Assembly: GCF_040807025.1 (NCBI RefSeq)
Contig: NC_090952.1
Span: 23,929,068-23,993,067, forward strand
Direction of reading: 5' to 3'
DNA: 64,000 nt
From: Struthio camelus
Lineage: Eukaryota > Chordata > Aves > Struthioniformes > Struthionidae
The position numbers were made by a program, and so were the translations under genes. Below the pieces are notes generated by a model. That model was not told the DNA's origin and ran no database searches. It saw nothing but the letters and a program-made list of their open reading frames with translations. Of the stretch, positions 21,478 through 34,605 are shown in pieces (position 1 is the stretch's first letter; every line of letters begins with the position of its first letter).

Positions 21478-24400
21478 GCCATGCCGCCCCACACTGCTAG
21501 TTCTTATTGCTGGGCAACTGTCTGCTGAGATGCAAAACGATGGAGCATCTCCGGACGCTGCCTTCCCCACTTTGCGAGCCCCGTTCCTCGCTCCCAGTTG
21601 GAGGCTGGGAAGTCCTGCCTGAGCAAGGACTGCTGGCGTTCGGGAGGTGCGAGGTGGCATTTTGGGATGCGAGGCGTTTTTGTGCGTGGCTGGTCGGGCT
21701 GGGGAGGCAGTGTCCCGCGCCTCTGGCCCTGGCTCCCCGCTCCGAGGGGACAGCTTTGAGGAGCTGGCACTGGAGACGAAGCGTGGATTATTGCTCCTGA
21801 TTGATTTGCTGATGCTGGCAGTTGCACAGCCTGTTCTGAGACTAATAGGGCAGCGCAGAATTATTCAGGCATTATTGAAATGAATCATATTTGTGATGAG
21901 TAATAAGTAGCAGACTTTGGTATTTATGAATAATTAACACAGTAAAGTTTTTCTTAAACAGACATGAAGAAATGATTTAATTTTTACTGTGAACACTGTA
22001 AAATTAATGAAAGATAATTGCGTTTGCTAATGTGAGGCGAAGAAGCCAAAGCAATGTATTTTTTTTAATGTAAGTTCATATTGCTGATATAAACAGTGAA
22101 CGCGTAATTCCTTCAATATAGTTTTGCTGGGTGGGACCTGTGTTTCACATCCAGTATGTTGTTTGTTGAAATAAGAAGTCTATTGGTAAACACTAACTCA
22201 CTGTTGCTATTTCCATATACTCACGTATCTCTGGGTGGTTAGTGTATACATGCATATAAAGAGAGAATGTTTTTGCACGAGTGGTAATTAAGATTAGCTT
22301 TTTTCCTCTTTCCCTACTGCAGCCTTGTTCCTCAGCTATTCATGCTTTTAAAGATGGAATCCATTTAAGTTATTGCTTGTATACAGCTTTGAATGAAATA
22401 TCCATTAATTTAGTCTTGAGAAAAATCATTAGTGTTTAGTGACCTCTATGTCATAAGATCCATTAGGGGTGAGACTCAAATCATGTTACATCTTCGTTTT
22501 CAGCAGCTTATCCAGCTCTGAAGGAACCAAACTTTTGATGTGATATAACTGAATATATGCAGCTGTGGGAGAGAGAATCTTGCAGCATTGAAGGATTTTG
22601 TACATCTCAATAAAAGCAGGAAGAAGACAATGCCTTTCATGAGATCCTTGCAGCAAATGCTCCTAATTTCCCATAATCAAAAAGACTATGACGTTTTGAT
22701 GCTCTTGGAGGTCCAAGTAGCTGAAAGATCAACTCTTCCTTTATTCCATTTTATATTGGGTAAATTAAAACATTGCCAGGCTCCCTAGGACATAGACAGC
22801 AGTGGGAATCTACTGCTATTTGAACTGTGGGATCCTTCAGCAAACACCTGAATCCGGTGAGCAAAGCGCTCTTGAGGATTGATTATTTTCTCCAAGCTTA
22901 CATTTGTGTTTAGAGTAAAGTAACTGCTTTAACCTCCTATTAAGAAAAATAATGTTTTTCTGCTCAAAGCTGGAAAACTTGTTTTTAACATACTTTCTCT
23001 CCCAGGGAGGTTGCAAAGAGAGAGTTCTTGAACAGATCTGGATACAGTTAATTTAATCTGTGAAATACCCAGAGCTTTGCAGCTTAAGAAATTGATATTT
23101 GGGTGGACATTGTCTTCTGTTTTCTTCGCCTATCTGTTCACCCATGGGAAAGCTATTCCCTGCAGTGATCCTAGGTTATTCCAGGGCTGGTGGTTTCACG
23201 TGGGTTGAGAGAAAGTTATTGGGAATGTGCTTGTGTCCTGCCTGAGGAAAAACTTCCAGGTAATGACTTTCTACCTTTCTTTGGCAGCAGCTCGCCCATC
23301 TTGATATGGAAGATACCGTAGGAGTCGTCCTCCCACGGTAATCATTGCCCGCTGATGACTTTATCGAGGCTGGCGGTGGGTGGAGGCATCTGTCCGTGTG
23401 ATGCTCCCCGAAGAGCGACAGGCTTCGTTCCTTCTTTAACTGCTTTTGCCAACTGTAGGCAGGGAGGAAGATGGCTGCGTGGCTTTTACGTTTCAATAAG
23501 CTGTTTGGTTTTCTGTGGGGGTGTTGGATCTAATCAGTATAGTGGTTGTGCAAAAAATAAGACAGAAGTGCTCAAGGAAATGTCAGACGCAACAGGATGC
23601 GTCTGCCTGATGATAGCCGAGTGACTTGCAAAAATATAAATGGCATAAATTAGGCTTTAACTCTTTTGCTTCGAGTGTGCTGCAAGTCAGTTGCTGATGA
23701 GACGGGAAGCTTTTGTGTTGGTGTGTTTCCCGGTTACATTTTTTTCTTTTCTTTCCTGTGCATCATTAGCTGAAAACTTCGATTTGGATTTTGGGGTTTT
23801 GCAATTCCTAAAAACTTTAGGCCCGTAAAATATAGACTATAGTTCTGACTGGCAAATACAACTGACCTGAAGGTCAATTGTTTGCCTTCCTGGGGTCTGA
23901 TGGGGTCTGTCATCTTGGCTCTGATCTGCATGGGAGATGCACAGTGGACAAACATGCATCTGGGATTTGAGGAGGCAGGACTTTACACCTGGCTCTGTCA
24001 CTGAGCTGGGACGAGTCCTGTCACTGTCACTAAGCCTGTCCTCCTCCTCCTAGCCTCTGCCTGTCTTATCCATTGAATCCAGCTCTTGGCAGCAGGATAT
24101 CTTTGTGTATACGCAGCATGACGATTTTTGATTTCCTGGCCTGAATGCATGTAACAGCTCTTCTTAGGTAGAGGCGTTTTGTAAACGTTTTTAAGGGTTT
24201 AGTTTGAGTTCGGGGAAGGGGTGGTGGTTGTTTTTGATATAAAACCTCTGTCCTGTATTGACAGGTGACTCCAGCCTGCTGCGTGGCAGCCTCTGTGCAG
24301 GTGTCTTGTGGGGAGCCACTGGGCTGGTTCCCTTCCCGGAAAGGGAAGAGGAAAGCTCCCTGGTGTATAGCTTCCTGTGTGTGGTCTCCTCACGTAGTGC

Positions 24401-27400
24401 TTTCACACCAGAGCTCTTGCAGGATCTGCTGGTTTTCACTCACTTTCGTGGATGAAGCCATCTCGGGCTTCACAGTCAGTGGAAAGAACGAGCTTGGGAA
24501 GATCAGAAGTCAGGTACAGTTGTTCTCAACTGTTTCCTGATGTACTAGCTCATAGGAAAGCATAGCGAGAAATACTAGGATCTGCTCTCACTCCTACTAA
24601 AAAGGAAACTTTTGGATCTGTAACACTAGGTGTCCTGCCCACAGCCACACCGCTACCACATTGCTGCGTTAAACCTTCACGTTGTCTGCTTAAAACAGGC
24701 AACTGTTGTGACTGCGTCCACTCAGAGCGGAGGGGATTAGGCCATGAGAAGGCAGCGTTACTGACATACGTAAGAGATGCCCCCGTTGCTTCTTTGTCTC
24801 TCTTGAACATTGTTAGTTTGCAGAACCATCGTACAGAGTCATTTAAACCAGTCCTGGTTCTGGAGTAGGCCAGGCATGCCTCAGGTGAATCCTGTCTTCT
24901 TGAGTAAAACTGATGCACTTTGTAAAGCAAAGCTATGAACTCCTTTTCATCCTGTTTCCAGAAGAGAGGGGAGGGCAGAAAGAGTAAATGGAAAGAGGAA
25001 TTGCACCTGCAGCTTCTTCTCCCAAGAGGTTACTGACTCACTTTCTGTTCTGCTCATAGCATTTTGGATGTTAGTGGTATTCTGGGTTGGAATACGAGCA
25101 CTCCTGGTATTTTGTGGAAAGAGGGGACTTTCACCCTGAGCTAGATAAAGGGGTAGTGTTAATACCTGCTGGGTTTCAGAGAGTGCAGCTTGTTGGCAGC
25201 GCTCTAGGACAGCTGAAGAACAGGGCTATAGCCAGGGATGAATTTTTTGCTGGGGAATAGTTCTGTGTGCTGTTTCATCACCCAGTGTTTTGCAGGATAT
25301 TCAACATGCTGCCATGTGCCAGAAGAAATTCCAGTTTTGCTAGAAATAGTCACCAGAAAATGTCATGCAGGAAATGCATGAGCACTGCCCTCCATTGGGT
25401 TACTGAGCTCTTTTGTTGCTTGCAAGGGCAAAAAGCACATGAGTAATTACTTGTCTGTGAGCTTGGCTAAGTGCGCTGGACCTGAGGTTTGGTACAGTAC
25501 AGCTTTTAGAAAAGTCTGTGCTAAACTGGCTTTATTTATTTATTTGTTTATTGGGACACTTAATTGACGGCATGTAACTGAAGGCAGTGCTGGTATTTCT
25601 GGAGCAGGCATTGGAGGGAGGTTGTGCATCACTGGGTTTAAGGTGATCACAAGCTATATCTTGTCAAGTCAGAACACCACAGCATGAATGTAAGTACTTA
25701 AATTTATTGCTTAAGCATATACTTAGAATGCTTAAATGTACTGCTAAGCGCTGTGCAGAATTGGGGTCAGTCTAATGGCACAAGCACCTCCTGTTACTGT
25801 GGGGCGGTGAAGTTTCCTGCTCTGCAGAGTTAGGACTTCATGTGTTGCAGATGTCTTTGCTCCATTTCTCATTTGGGATGCCAGCTTTCCCTGCTGTCAT
25901 TCTGCCTTTCCTACAACTTGCAAGTTCACTTACTAAAACTGGTCAGTGCTGCAGCTGCGTGACCAAGATGGGCAGTGTTTGTAGGGTCTAGAGACTTGCT
26001 GAGACAAGTGAAAATTGAGAATCTCTGTTACAGGCATAAAGGCCTAGGGAGCAGCTTGGGTAAGCTGATGCGTCCATGTGACGGTGTCTGTCTCGGCTTG
26101 TGTGTTGGGTTTGGATTGAGGACCTGGAGATCCAGGAGCGGCAGCTGTTTCAGACTGCACGTAGCAGCCAGGTCTCTGCCAGCAAAAGCCGCAGTAAAAG
26201 CCTTTCTTGTGCAGCTCTGGTTTGGGGGCAAAGGGGAGCATGGGTTTTGGACATCTCTCCTACCAGCTCCTGGCAGAGCAGAACCAAAAGGCCAGCTCCA
26301 TATGACCTGAATCCAAACCTAGAATCAGCCAATCCCTTTTATAAAATTGGTTGGCATGTCAGGCAGCACATGGAAAAAGATGCAGAAGGGGCTGAGAATA
26401 GCTGAGCTCATGGAGAGAGAAACATTTCTAAGAGCCTGGATTATGGAGGATCTGGTTATTTATAAAAGTATGTGAGCAGAGTCTTTGCCGTGGCAGTGGT
26501 GGCCTAGCAGTTGAGCAGGCAGATCTGATCAGTGTGTCTCCTGCGTGCGCAGCCCTTCCTGCCTCCCTCCGTTGCTCTGTCATGTAGAGCTGAGGTCTGG
26601 ACATTGAAGTTTAAGGCTGTCAACTCCTGTATTAAATGTTGCAAATAAACTGTACTTTGGAAATAGAAAATATGTATGTTTTTATAGAATCTAAGGTTCT
26701 CTTGCTTCTTGTCTAAAGGCTTTTTTACTTTTCCTGCCATTTTATGTTATTTTCCTGGAAATGGCAGCAAAAAGTTTTGTTTGCTTCTGCTTTTTCTCGT
26801 CTATCATCTGAAGTCATGACCTCCTTAAGGTGGTCACTACCTACAGTAAACCTATGTATCCTGGAAGGAGTGATAGTTGGAGAGTGCATAACTTTACATA
26901 TTTTTTTTTCCTTAAGATAGAACATCATGTACGATTTTAAATATTTTTATCAAGATAAGTGAATTTCTGGTGTCCCACTCCCATGATTAAAAGATCTTTT
27001 TAGGATACTTATACAGCTCATGATTCATGTTGAAGTCCCGCATACTTGTATCTGCTTCTTATAATGGAAGGCAGTTTGAGTAAACCTGAGTTCTGACGTC
27101 TGGTCATAGCTGATGCTCGGGCAGAGATCTGATCCTCAAGAGAGACTAAAGCAGTCTGTGAAAGCAGGAGCTCTCTGGAGCAGCAGGCGTTACCGAACTG
27201 CTTTCCTGCAGCTTCTGCCTCTTTCAGTTCAGTTTACATGGAGTCTGAGGGCACCCTTTGGGGTGTCTCTGCTCTCCAGACAGAAACCTCATCCTCTTGC
27301 AGACCTCTGTGGTGGTCGTGTCCCGCTAAAGTGGCCGAAGAGTTTCAAAGTGATGGTGCGCTGGGTAGCGAGCAGTGCAGAGACCTCTGCTGCGCTAGCA

Positions 27401-30400
27401 GCCCAAGCTTTGGGGTGGGGTTAGCATGTCTCTAGGCTTTCCCCAATGCACAAGACAGTGCATTTGTATCTTTGTGTATGAGCTCTTGCACAACATACTT
27501 AAATTGACTTTTTATTTGATCAGATGCTCTCTAGTAGCTCCCTGTTCACAGCAAACCATGGGATGTTAGGCCTCAAGTAAAGGGGGGGGGGGGTCTCCAA
27601 ACACAGGGCAGGTAGAAGCCAGTGGTCACATGTGCATTTGCAGATGGGTTGCCTATCTAGGGCTGTACAGATCTGCGTATTTTACAGCACAGTTAATTGT
27701 TACGGCAGAGGACTGACTACTATGGAAAGGGAAAGTGGGCATCTGGGATGTGATGTGAGGGCAGCAGCTGCGCTTCTGTGCTGCTCGAGGTTGTTGCCTT
27801 TTCTTATTTGTGGGAGTTTGGAGAGATGCACTTTCTTCGGAAAGCGGATTGTGGTAGGATTTCTGGATACTGAATAGCCAACGTGCTGCGTTCCCAAGGG
27901 CATGACCTATGCCAGTGTAAGTGGTCCTGAAGTTTATGTGCTAGCTGGTGGGGGCTGATTTGGGATGTTTGGAGAAGGGAGAGCTGCATACAGGCTTTTT
28001 AGCTCGTGTGGACAACATCCTTTAATTTTACAAGTTGTTTTTCATCTTCAGATGAGCAGCTGAGATGAAACATTCTTTTCTGTTGAGAAGAAAAGCAAAA
28101 GCCTTCACTTTAATGCAGGTGCCGCTGGGCTGGGCTGTGCTGCAGTCACTTATTGCATCGCTTGGCTTTGATCCTTGGTTGTGGTGCAGGAGTGCACAGC
28201 ACGGCTCAGGAAGGTGTGGTGGTGAAGTGGTTTGAAATCTCTGGTCTAGACTGACGCCTCTGTCCCTGGCTCGGGTAAGTTAAGACCATCTAGGCTGCGA
28301 GCAGTCATCAAGCTCTTGAGGGTCACCTACAGCAGCTGATTCCTCTGGTGTGCGCAGCCTAACTCGCTCTTCCTTTGCCAGCTGCCTCCCCTCCATGCAT
28401 GGCCCCACAGGCAGGGAGACTGGAGGAAAAACTGCCGGAAGGAATGTCAAAAAAGCTCTGTGGTCTCTTCACTTTTGAAGATGGGATCTTCTAACTGCTT
28501 TTTATTTTCTACGCATTGACTTCTGTTAAACAAAAACCAAAAACAGCCTGTGCATGGGCTCTGCTGCTCCTTAGGTTGGGAGCAGGGTGAGTATCTGCCT
28601 AGCAGAGGCTTTATGGTGAATTTTGTTGTGCCTGTACTTAAACACTAACCTAAGGGTCTTCTTTTTTCCTCTCTATAAACAAGTTTTTTTTGTTTTGTTT
28701 TGTTTTTTTCCCTAATGAAAAATTTCAACTCATCTTCCACTTAACCGCGGTTCAGGCTGTTCCAGGAAAACTGAATGAATTGGTAACGCTTCTGCATTTT
28801 GCTTCTTGTGAGCTTAGCTAATTGTATTGTCCATGGGTTTTGGTTGCATAAAGCCATTTTTCTGCCCCCACCAAACTGGCATTGTCCTCTGGAGCAGTGA
28901 GGACAGCTGGGATCGCTAAAAGATGACAAGAATAACATACTGTCTGCAAAACTGCCCATGTTGCTGCTTCTGCCTCTCTCCTTCACTTTTGCCATGGCCG
29001 TGTTACCCCCAAAGCTTTAGCATTTGGAAATCAAGGGCTTAAGAGGAGGAGGAAGCTAAAGAAGGCTCCAGATGCCAGGGGTGTGCTCTTTCACACCCTG
29101 TGAGCACCGCAAATGTGCCAGAGTGGATCTCAGGGATGGTGCGGGTCTGCCTGTGCTGCCGCATCACTTTCAGGTTTCCATCAGGGGATGGAGAGAGGCA
29201 GTATTCATCCATACCACTGACAGATAGTGTCTTGATGCTGCTTGGCTCCCTTGCTACCTGCCACTGCTCCCTGGGCTTCCCAGCACTGTCCTAGAGCTTT
29301 GCTCTTGATCGTTTCACCTTTCACGTAGGTTTGATGGTCTCTAGATTGATGTCTTGAAGCATGGGTTTAAAAATCAAATAGCAAATGACTGCACTGTAAC
29401 GGACGTTATCACACTAGATGTTATATTATAGAAGTCACTCTGGTTAAGTAGAGTATCGTTGGAATCTTGTTTTTTATCAGAACGTTTATGTTCCCCTCTA
29501 ATTTTTGTGGAGAGTCGTTTAGATGTTTTCCAGATTAGAGCATAATGGAACTGTTAGCTATAAATGTTCAGAGGAATCCATTACACGTGATGATTTACTG
29601 GTTAGTCACAATTACTTTGGAGCTACAGTGTCAAATTTAACACCAACCTTCAAAACCACGTATTGTGAAATCCGGTCATCCTTCCTGTGAGATCTCCTCC
29701 AGCCTCCCAGAGAAGAAAAAGACATTTTGCCACTCAGCGTTTTGTACTGCAAGATACAAAAGTAATTTAGAGGGGATAAGCAGGTGCTGGAGGAACAAAT
29801 CATTTTAAGAAGCAAACCAGCAAGCAGTTTTTCCAGTAGAGTTTTAGCCTTTTTGCTTAATTAAGACCTGGAATATTTCTAGCTGCAATTCTGCAGTGTT
29901 CAGATTGGCCAGTGCTACCCTTATGTTGGCTTAAAATAAATAAAATGGCGTTAGACACCAGCTCTGTCGCTAGCTTGCTACCTTCCTCCATTGCATTTCA
30001 CCAGTATGAGCCAGTCTCGAACGTACCCAGACCAAGTCTCAGCTCGTGGGAAGGCAGCGCTCGGGGCATGTGTGCCTGTCGCCCTGGGTCAGGGCTGGGT
30101 TTGTGTGCAGGTTGGTCCTCGCCTGTCCAGGGTTGGTGATCCCTTTCTTCCTCCATCCCGAGGAAGGGCCAGTGTTGTTTCGCTGGCAGAGCTCTCCCGA
30201 GACAGTGGCTCAGCTGTGCAGTTTTGTGCTCACCGGTGATGATGGCAATGGGCTTATGTGCTTGTTTTCACTCCCATTGGCGGTGCAAGTGACTGCCGGA
30301 ACCAGAGTAAGACAGTGTCATGCTAGTTAGTAACCCAGCTCCATGTCGGGTTATTGCAGCACTGCAGGGTTCCCGGTCATGCCACAGGACAGCTGCCTAC

Positions 30401-33400
30401 TCCAGGTGTGCAAAGAGCCAGTTTCTCTGCGGTCTAGGGTTTTTTTGCTGTTGTAGTTTGGGGTTTTTCTTTGTTAATGTTGGTGGATGCTTATTTCCAG
30501 GTTTGTTGAGGAAGGCACTGTGGTCCGTAGAGCTGTAACTAATAACGAGAGCCGCTTCTGTATAACAAAAGGGTCAACAGATATTTTCATTTACCTTAAC
30601 TGTATATAGGTACCTGTTTTAACCGTAGCCTGCAAGCCGAAGTTGTTGTTCCTGTTTAGGTTTTGAAATACCACTTTTTCCCCTAGGTAACTACCAGTTT
30701 GTTGTAGTTGGCTATCCATCCCCATGCCTGACCCAACAAGAAAAGTGTGCAGAAGCGTGCAGTGTCTTGAGCTGAGCCTTTTCCATCCATGTCCTGGGGT
30801 GGACATTATTTCTGAGTTGAGCTACCTCTGTCTTGTTGGTTTTTGTTTGCCAAGCAGAGGATTTAGGCCCGCAGGGGTGTGTGAGTTTCCGTTGCCTCAG
30901 TTTGATTGCCAGTTGAAAGTGAGTTCATCTGCAGGCTCTGCTGTAGCACACTTCGTGACATATTTTAAACCCAGGGTGGAGGCTGTCAAAATGACATACA
31001 TAAATCTGAGATTTAGAGTGCGAGAAAGTAAAGCCCATCAAGTTGCTGTCTTAGAATCGCAGATCAGAATTTGGAATTAATGGACAAGCCCACACAGTCA
31101 GGCATCCCAAAGCTCCTCAGCCGTCTCTGTTGCCCAGGCATATTTGCTTCTGCAGTGATTGGTGCTAGAGATGCCCCCAAGATACCTAGGCATGCTTCAC
31201 TGTCAGTATTGTAATAGCAATGCTTTAATACCGTGTTTTAAAAGGAACGTTAGTTGGCATTGTTAAGACTTGACCTTGGTTTGGAATTCTCCCTTGGTAC
31301 CAAGAGGACGTATTAAAATTCTAGGTTTGTGCAAACTTCAAAGGGTCAGTGCCCTGATCAATAGCTGAATTTACTAGTAAAGCTTTGTAAAATCTCTAGG
31401 AATTTTTAGGTAATTCAGGTCATACCCCTTTCTCTTACCAGCTGCCTAGAAATCTGAACCGTTTAAAAATTTAATGCAACATCTGGATTATTTAACCCTT
31501 TCGTTCTCTTTAGTTTAGAAGGTTACTCTGGGGTCTCTTTTCATTCATGAGACAAGATAAACTTTTAGAAGGAGGTCATGTTGGAGGCCCTCAGTTTTGT
31601 GTTGAAGTTTGGGTTTCTGGGAGCTGTAGCATGGTAGCAAGGTTGGTGGGAATCTGGCCCACCGGGGGAAGGATCCTTTTTCATCCTTGCTTTTGTGCCT
31701 TCAGCAGCCCATGCGAGTTTTTGAAGTGTTGAGAACGTCAAAGGTGATGATGTGATGTGATGGGGACAGGCTGGGCATGAATACTGGGCTCTGCTCTGGG
31801 TTGGGCACTTGTCTGAAGAGCTTTGTTGTCTCTGGCCTGAGCAGAGCGGTTCCCCATCTGCCCATTTGCTGCCCATCGCATGGGGCTGCCAGGCTCTTCC
31901 CAGCGGTGTGGCCGGCTGCGCGAGTAGGGTACTGCTCCTCTGTGCTGGCAGTCGCCAGTGAGGTGGTCTACCAAAGAGGGATGAGCTTTTGCAGGGCAGC
32001 GTTAGCTGAAATGTCACTTGGTGCTGGCTGGCTTAGGGGCAGGAGGAGAAATGGGAGCCTGCCCATCCTCTGCGTCCCAGGGAGCTGCTGGGGTTTGATT
32101 GTGGCTGTCCTTTGGTGCTGGCTGCAGCGCAGGGGAAGCTGTGCTCTCTCCATCGTGTGTGCCGGAGCCTGCGCAGGGGTGATGCTTTCCTGGCCACCTC
32201 GTCCCAATTAGAGACGACTGAGCTTGTCCTGTGCCACTTAAACGAAGAAACCCCCTGCCCCTAGAGGGGTGTCCTCCAAGGGAAGGAGCTAGTTCATGCC
32301 CTGCGCTGGCTGTCTTTGGCTGATTGAAGAAAGGGATCCGGTTAGCCTTAATGATAAGAGCTGGGTTTTTGCAGTGTCAGCTGTTAAATGCAGTTAAAGC
32401 TGGGACCACAAAACTCATTACAGTTGTACAATGGGATAAGAGGTTAAAAGCTAGCGTGCTATGTACAAAGGGCTCCAGCCGTACAAAGAAATGTCACTGC
32501 ATCTTCCTTAAACACACATAAGTAGTAATTCCTGGTTTGTCCTGGCTCTGCAGAGCGGTCTGCTGGGAGGACAAGCCTCCAAACAGTGCTCAGCAGCCTG
32601 GCTGGGTCTGTTAAATAAGCGTGTGCTTTTTGACATTCTTCATCTTAGAATTAGGTTTCCAGATCTTGCTTCTAGTGTTATCATTAATGATTTGCTGGAT
32701 TTCATTTTGGTAACGAGAGACTGTTTTGTGATCTCTGAAGCATTCTGTAATGCAGCAGCCTATCCAGCCGGAGTTACAGTACATAAAATAGCACTGTATT
32801 ATTGCGTCCTGAGTGTGTGGGGTTTTTTTTAAACTTTTTTGTTTTAATCTAGTTCGTCTTGGCAGCTTGACTGAGCATATGTGTCATTGCTAACATTTTC
32901 TTAAAATCAAATCTGGTACCTATAGTGTTTTTTACTGTTGCTTTTAAAGTACTAATTCTTTTTTTTCCCCCCAGTAGACTGTTCATCTTGCTCTCATGAC
33001 TTTTTTCCTGTTTAATTGCTTTAGTACTGTGTTGCATTCTGCTTTCACTTTTTAATTGGCAGTCATATCGTGTCCATGGTGGACAAGAGTAGAGAAAGAA
33101 TTTTGCTGGGGAATTGCATGCGGAGATTTGGACCACTGTGTTTTTTATTCCAAGAGGAAAAGCCTTCCCATCAGAGCTACAAGCTGTTCTTGCTTAAGCC
33201 AAGCCTATCACATATATAATGCACACTTCAACTGTCTCTTTAAAGAGAGCTGTTTGAAAGATTAGCCATCGCTGGCAACTAATTAAGACTGCCCCACAGC
33301 AAAATGGAGCAGAAGGAGGGTGCTAGCATTGTAGCCAGCGTGCGCTGCCCGAGGCACGCAGCTGGGCTGGCCAGCACGGGCCGTGCAGTCTGCAGGGACT

Positions 33401-34541
33401 GAAAGGAGGGTGGGAGGACATGGTCAGACCGCCTTCGCCCCTCTGGCTCCTGAGCAGATGGATGAGAAGGTCACATCTCTGCTTGGGGATGGTCATGTGC
33501 CCTCATCTGCGTGGCAAATTGGTCAATGTGGCATTAATGTTGCAGTAAAATGGATATAACTAAGATGATGTCAGGGCTAATAATTCTGTCTTCCTGTTAT
33601 CCCAGTGGGTTGGGGTGCACTCTCTGCCCTTATATTCCCTGTGCATCAATGCTTATATCCAACTTCCCTTGTGCTGGTGAAGTTTTCTCTGCTGGCTGCG
33701 CCGGTTGCTCAGTGTAGAGCCACGTATATGAAATTTGACAGCCCTGTTCATGCTTTTGCCAAGTTCTGGTACTAGGTCCTGTTTAAACCACCCAGTCGCT
33801 TTGATTGCAGATGAATGCTTCAGTTCTGCTGAGTTACAGTGTATAAATAGCTTTTGATATAGGAGTTCAGCCCGTATAAATGCCGTAATGTCTTGTCTGT
33901 GACGGTTCCTGCACTTAATATTTTAGGGTTCTTAGGGCATGGCACCGACTACTATTGATTGCTTCTTATAGGTGCCTGTAGTTAGCATAAAATAGGAAAG
34001 TACAACTTGTATTGCGGGCACTTATTTATATCTCAGAGTGTGCAAGGAGCCTTGGAGGGCACGGTCTGGGCCCCTTGGCACGGGGCTGTGTGCTCAAGTC
34101 ATCTCGGCACTTGCCCCAGGGAATTTACAGACCAGACCTCTAGCCTGGCAGTCGGCAGGCTGGTGCGGGTGGCGAAGGTGCACCTGGAGCTTGCCGTGTG
34201 CCTGCAAGAAGGCATGAAGGAACAGCAAAGCAAGCATGCTTCCGCATAGGAAGCGAGCGTCTCATCCTGCCACCTGCCCAAGCATTGTCACTTTAAGGTC
34301 ACGTCGATGAGAACGGGCCGTGCTGCGTGCAGGAAGGCGTGCGCCTTGCTGCTACTTTTCCCCTTTTGAAATGCTTGCCACGCAGTCCTGGAATTCAGCT
34401 TAATCAGAGGCAGGAATGTTTGTACTAAGATTGGCTGATGTATTTATTTTACCAGAGTTAATTTATAAACTCTATCTCTACCTGGAGAAGTTTGATTAGC
34501 GTTATAAATCCAGCGTGCAGTGGGTACTTATTAAGGAACTT

Positions 34542-34545
<4 letters not shown>
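21478..34545. other. Intron: no gene seen
   Basis: A long non-coding stretch. It holds an AT-rich segment (21880-22500), a TTTA-type microsatellite (about 25535-25552), a G12 run (27582-27593), a T/TTTTG-rich run (about 28684-28710), and a GC-richer patch at 31750-32220. No transposon boundary, RNA gene or protein similarity is recognised. Confidence 0.5.
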
Positions 34546-34585
<40 letters not shown>

Positions 34586-34605
34586 ATACACACACATATA
34601 TGAAA
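34546..34605. repeat. Compound TA / TATG / CA microsatellite
   Basis: A (TA)n run of about 13 copies passes into TATGTATGTATG, then TATATACACACACATATATG. The mixed end looks like decay of a single alternating purine-pyrimidine tract, which could adopt cruciform or Z-form structure. Confidence 0.92.
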